Shown here piece after piece: positions 62,001 to 64,000 of a stretch of 64,000 nt of DNA. Numbering within the stretch: the first letter of the stretch is position 1; every line of letters begins with the position of its first letter. Where the stretch lies: positions 780,754-844,753 of the forward strand of contig NW_020653716.1 of assembly GCF_003589595.1 (NCBI RefSeq), given 5' to 3'. This DNA comes from Hyposmocoma kahamanoa. Its lineage: Eukaryota > Arthropoda > Insecta > Lepidoptera > Cosmopterigidae. Under the pieces are notes generated by a model. That model searched no databases, was not told where the DNA came from, and saw only the letters and a program-made list of their open reading frames with translations. The position numbers and the translations under genes were made by a program.

Positions 62001-63701
62001 TTCGATAAAGACAATGAAGCAATTCATGGTTTTAAATAATAAGATTATGAACATGATAATAAAATGTATTAACTTTCGTCAACTTAAATGAATACGACTA
62101 AAAGGTCAGCGCCCGTCCTGGACGATCGAATAATTTCTTTATCATATACACTTGAACCATACCCACAATCAACATGAAGCTTATTTGAAATCCAGACCAC
62201 ATATCCACAATGAAAGTGTCTTCTATAGCTAAGTAACTATCGCGAGTCTTACTAACTGCATACAAGTCCAGTAAATGGCGTGCTTTTACAACGTTTTTCA
62301 GTATACGTGTCATGCAATTTGTTATATTAGTGACTTCAATGAAATACGGCTTTCCATCATTGTCGACTCCTTCCCATTCGAGAACCTCATGTTCCGGTTG
62401 TTCGTGACCTTGTTGATCCACAACGCTAACTTCGATGCCTTCGTGAGTTTCTTCCTTGTTCTCAAATAGCACATATACAAACACTAATTTCGAGTTCATC
62501 AAACTGAATGTATTATCCAAACAGAAAACGTATTCACCGTCTACTTCCAAATCAAAAATTACTTGATTTCGAGTTTTCTTATAATCCTCAAGAAGTTTAT
62601 TCTCGTGAGGGTCTAAAATTTCGAATGAAATGTCCCAGTCGCCGTGTTGGCCGTCGACTACTTCGTATTGAACTTCCAACATTTGACCAGCTTTCCCTTC
62701 CTCGTAGAAACACGTCCTGGAGCCCGCTTCCACTCTAAGATTCATATCGTTCTCGTTATATATCTCTGTAACACAGCATTTCCATATTGCAGACACGAGA
62801 ATGTAAAATACTATTCGATACATTTCTAAAACTTGGTTAAACTGATACGCTATAATGCGGCAATTAGACTGAACGTGTGATCTGTAACGACTTTGTTTCT
62901 TTGCACAAGTGTGGGCCTTTCTCAAGAAATGAATTTTAAGTGTTATATAACTATATAACATTTTTAAACGACGATTAAATGTTTTGTACTTCTACTATTA
63001 ACAGCGTCCGTTCTATATGGCGAATTTTATTTAATATGGTGGCACCTTACATGGCTACTTTTATTAGCTATTGGGTGTTTGGATACTTGGAAAAATATTA
63101 TTATTAGCTGTATTTGTCGAAAAGGCAAACAAGACAAATACTTTGTGACACATGCTATCTACAAATGATGATTATTTGCCAAATATATCAAATACGCAAA
63201 TGCAAATAGCCATGTGAAGTGCCACTATTATAAGCGACCCTATTTCCTCCGTCCAGTGATTCATATTTTTCTAATGCCACCCAACGAAAATGTAACTCCT
63301 TTTCAACGTTTGTTTTTGGTGAAGGTATTATATTATAGTCGCATTGAATATAATAGACATTGATTGCAAAGCCACAACACGTATGTAGATACAAAAAAAT
63401 TGATAACACAGTCAAACAAAAGGAAATAAAATAGCATTGCGCGGTAGAATTCTTAACTTGACCTAGACCTTATGTTTTTACAGGTACCCCAGATAACTTA
63501 AGAGTGTTGCCCGACGGTTCCGGTTTGATAGTGTCTCTGTTCACGGTATTCGACGAGAAGAACCCGTTGATCACCAAGTCGTTAGCCGAAACTCCAGTAA
63601 TTAGGAAGCTCATCGCGCGGGTCTACAGGCTCCTCGAAATCCCATTCGAATTCCTCAATGCACAGTTCCCTCAACCTGTTTTTGAACAACTAGTTTATGA
63701 C
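52952..63701 (+). CDS. APMAP: APMAP / strictosidine-synthase-like membrane protein (partial)
   Basis: Coding exons 52952-53073, 53402-53610, 54209-54497, 55654-55847 and 63484-63701 join in phase to 344 residues and continue past the window. Residues 1-30 hold a membrane anchor (YFGALAAIVVLIP). Next come GPLEPNGALNNAEQLY, LGPEAFQLYKGEVYT, FLYVADAYYGIWKVD, YWTDSTSDYGL and LWFANGVVLSPDNKFAVVAE. These are hallmark phrases of the adipocyte plasma membrane-associated protein family, a type II membrane protein with a six-bladed beta-propeller related to strictosidine synthase and paraoxonase; Drosophila hemomucin is a relative. Enzyme activity is possible (lactonase/esterase in relatives) but not shown. 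The ATG follows an acceptor (CATTTCAG), so an untranslated first exon lies upstream. Intron 4 (7.6 kb) is transposon-rich and houses the p24 gene. Confidence 0.92.
53402..53610 (+). CDS. APMAP: APMAP-like coding exon 2
   Basis: Acceptor CTCTTTCAG, donor GTGAGT at 53611. It contains GPLEPNGALN and the first propeller strands (GEVVKITPGG). Confidence 0.93.
53688..53925 (+). repeat. tRNA-derived SINE, full-length looking
   Basis: ACCTCCGTGGTCGAGTG forms the A-box region and GGTTCGATCCC at 53751 is a good B box, followed by a tRNA-unrelated body (CGGGTCTGGGTGTTTGTGGT) and a T-rich end. It lies in intron 2 of the APMAP-like gene. Confidence 0.82.
54209..54497 (+). CDS. APMAP: APMAP-like coding exon 3
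   Basis: Acceptor AACTTTTAG, donor GTGCGT at 54498. It contains CGRVLGFQID, ADAYYGIWKV and TDSTSDYG. Confidence 0.93.
54500..55650. other. APMAP-like intron 3, no gene seen
   Basis: AT-rich. Frames inside it have no family signature. Confidence 0.5.
55654..55847 (+). CDS. APMAP: APMAP-like coding exon 4
   Basis: Acceptor TTACTTTCAG, donor GTACGA at 55848. It contains FANGVVLSPDNKF, VVAETGRYRL and VSGLP. Confidence 0.93.
57040..57095. repeat. Hairpin in the Transib 5' region
   Basis: GAAAATACCCTTATC and GATAAGGGTATTTTTC form a ~16-bp stem around a 16-nt loop, upstream of the transposase start. Confidence 0.6.
57227..59843 (+). pseudogene. Transib (RAG1-like) transposase remnant
   Basis: Broken frames run in family order: an N-terminal segment from 57227 (MSNFKCLRLELILFYIEGG), SALSVFIE-type ALSVFIELDLTRAHYLY (57753 on), KWGCDGSSSQSEYKQ (58534 on), a CNIC zinc-type motif (58889), YGLSTLHAWIR (58974), NDGNTARRIFYNAAC (59179) and WYYMPSSVHKILIHG with LSEDDQESRNKDYKKFR (59337-59530). 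By family comparison the Asp codon at 58546-58548 (CDG) matches the first catalytic residue of RAG1/Transib and the Glu codon at 59484-59486 (QES.NK) the last. The middle Asp could not be placed. At least four frameshifts or stops and an inserted MITE make it non-functional. Confidence 0.83.
58025..58532. mobile_element. MITE inserted in the Transib transposase
   Basis: Inverted ends GGACATAGTTATGCAAAC continue over ~32 bp (AGAACCAACCCACA) with one mismatch. AAAT flanks both sides. It separates the frame ending near 58020 from KWGCDGSS, removing continuity just before a catalytic residue. Confidence 0.82.
60725..61899. mobile_element. MITE family G, outer copy (split)
   Basis: The outer copy is 60725-61234 plus 61830-61899. 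It starts TAGTCTGTCTTTTTTGAAGA and ends TCTTCAAAAAAGACAAACTA. Its body (GTAAAATTACATTTGCAGGG onwards) is about 80% like the inner copy by eye. Confidence 0.8.
61235..61827. mobile_element. MITE family G, inner copy
   Basis: The 593-bp copy lies between TA at 61233-61234 and TA at 61828-61829. The ends are TAGTCTCTTTTTTGAAGACG and CGTCTTCAAAAAAGACAAGA plus CTA. It sits inside the outer copy of the same family. Confidence 0.85.
62098..62823 (-). CDS. p24/TMED family cargo receptor (gamma type)
   Basis: Intronless, 241 aa from the ATG at 62823, chosen because it starts a signal peptide (MYRIVFYILVSAIWKCC); the frame extends 46 codons upstream without homology. A GOLD domain spans about residues 27-122, with the disulfide cysteines C38 (TCFY) and C101 (FCLDNTFS). 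A coiled-coil stretch precedes one membrane helix (about 209-228). The cytosolic tail KKLFDRPGRALTF has the Phe and Lys-Lys features that p24 proteins use for COPII/COPI binding. The GOLD phrases (TCFYEE, LEVQYEVVDG, FCLDNTFS) are closest to TMED1/TMED5. Such receptors help load cargo, including GPI-anchored proteins and Wnt in flies, into ER-Golgi vesicles. It lies in intron 4 of the APMAP-like gene, on the opposite strand. Lack of introns hints at a retrogene; the frame is intact. Confidence 0.94.
   Translation of the reverse strand: MYRIVFYILVSAIWKCCVTEIYNENDMNLRVEAGSRTCFYEEGKAGQMLEVQYEVVDGQHGDWDISFEILDPHENKLLEDYKKTRNQVIFDLEVDGEYVFCLDNTFSLMNSKLVFVYVLFENKEETHEGIEVSVVDQQGHEQPEHEVLEWEGVDNDGKPYFIEVTNITNCMTRILKNVVKARHLLDLYAVSKTRDSYLAIEDTFIVDMWSGFQISFMLIVGMVQVYMIKKLFDRPGRALTF
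62830..63483. other. Upstream of p24 gene, no gene seen
   Basis: The p24 promoter should lie here (minus strand), but I see no clear TATA box or initiator. Confidence 0.4.
63484..63701 (+). CDS. APMAP: APMAP-like coding exon 5
   Basis: Acceptor GTTTTTACAG, donor GTAAGT at 63702. The split codon completes the family's GTPDNLR (more usually GFPDNIR). The exon is followed by intron to the window edge; one or more exons are outside. Confidence 0.9.
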
Positions 63702-64000
63702 GTAAGTATAATATTTTTATACTTGTGTGGCTTATTTTGTTGGACATTCCCACTAATAATTACCTGGTCTCAAACTGGAAAATTCCCTGTTGTGTATGTA
63801 TATATTCCCTTTGTATATTCCTGCACCATAGTAATGAAATTTACCTCAGAGGCACTACCCAAAACATGCAACCAAGAACCTGACTTGGTCTTACTAAACT
63901 CTTCTCGTCTAGAGTTTACAGTGCATGATTATTGAGGTCATCGGTTGTTTGAAGCACTACGTCTATGATCCTTGCATACCTTTCTAGTTGTCCCCATTCG
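63702..64000 (+). other. Start of APMAP-like intron 5
   Basis: Intron sequence to the window edge. The block GAGGCACTACCCAAAACATG at 63849 also occurs near 6761 (GAGGCACTACCCAAAGCATC), so it is part of a dispersed repeat. Confidence 0.5.

Overview
The window looks like a piece of moth or butterfly (Lepidoptera) nuclear genome. It is AT-rich, has small exons spread over long introns with GT/AG splice sites, and is full of transposons and SINE/LINE repeats of kinds common in Lepidoptera. It contains no bacterial-style operons, CRISPR arrays or prophage. Five host genes can be read, and everything else I could assign is repeats. Transposon remnants are far more numerous than genes and are nested several layers deep.

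Layout. (1) 1358-30302, plus strand: a seven-exon secreted protein with four WAP-like cysteine domains and a Ser/Thr-rich linker (predicted 359 aa). Its 13.3-kb first intron contains an intronless minus-strand NDUFA8 gene (complex I subunit, 13384-13926). The later introns hold hAT-like, Harbinger-like and mariner-like elements. These include three elements in direct succession at 26746-28640 that share single TTA target sites. (2) 35714-30515, minus strand: ribosomal protein S29 in three exons, converging tail-to-tail with the WAP gene. Its second intron carries a 4.3-kb mariner-type element that was itself hit by a 203-bp MITE and by an RNase H-bearing LINE. (3) 35839-48500: no gene seen. 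It holds copies of a ~310-bp A-tailed retroposon with target-site duplications, short TA-flanked MITEs and microsatellites. (4) 48550-52534: a decayed jockey-type LINE and a nearly intact mariner whose transposase frame carries two stop codons. (5) 52952-63701 and beyond the right edge, plus strand: an APMAP/strictosidine-synthase-like beta-propeller membrane protein, five coding exons seen. Its fourth intron holds a second jockey-type LINE copy split by a Transib transposon (56547-60119, RAG1-like transposase remnant), a MITE inserted into a copy of its own family (60725-61899), and an intronless minus-strand p24/TMED cargo receptor gene (62098-62823).

The host genes do not form a pathway. 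They cover secreted defence or protease-inhibitor-type protein, mitochondrial respiration, translation, a membrane-anchored lipolactonase-like protein and ER-Golgi transport. The two nested genes, on opposite strands to their hosts and without introns, are the main gene-organisation oddity. The Transib element and the unassigned ~310-bp retroposon family are the most interesting mobile elements. Exons were joined by eye from splice sites and reading phase; no transcript evidence was available.
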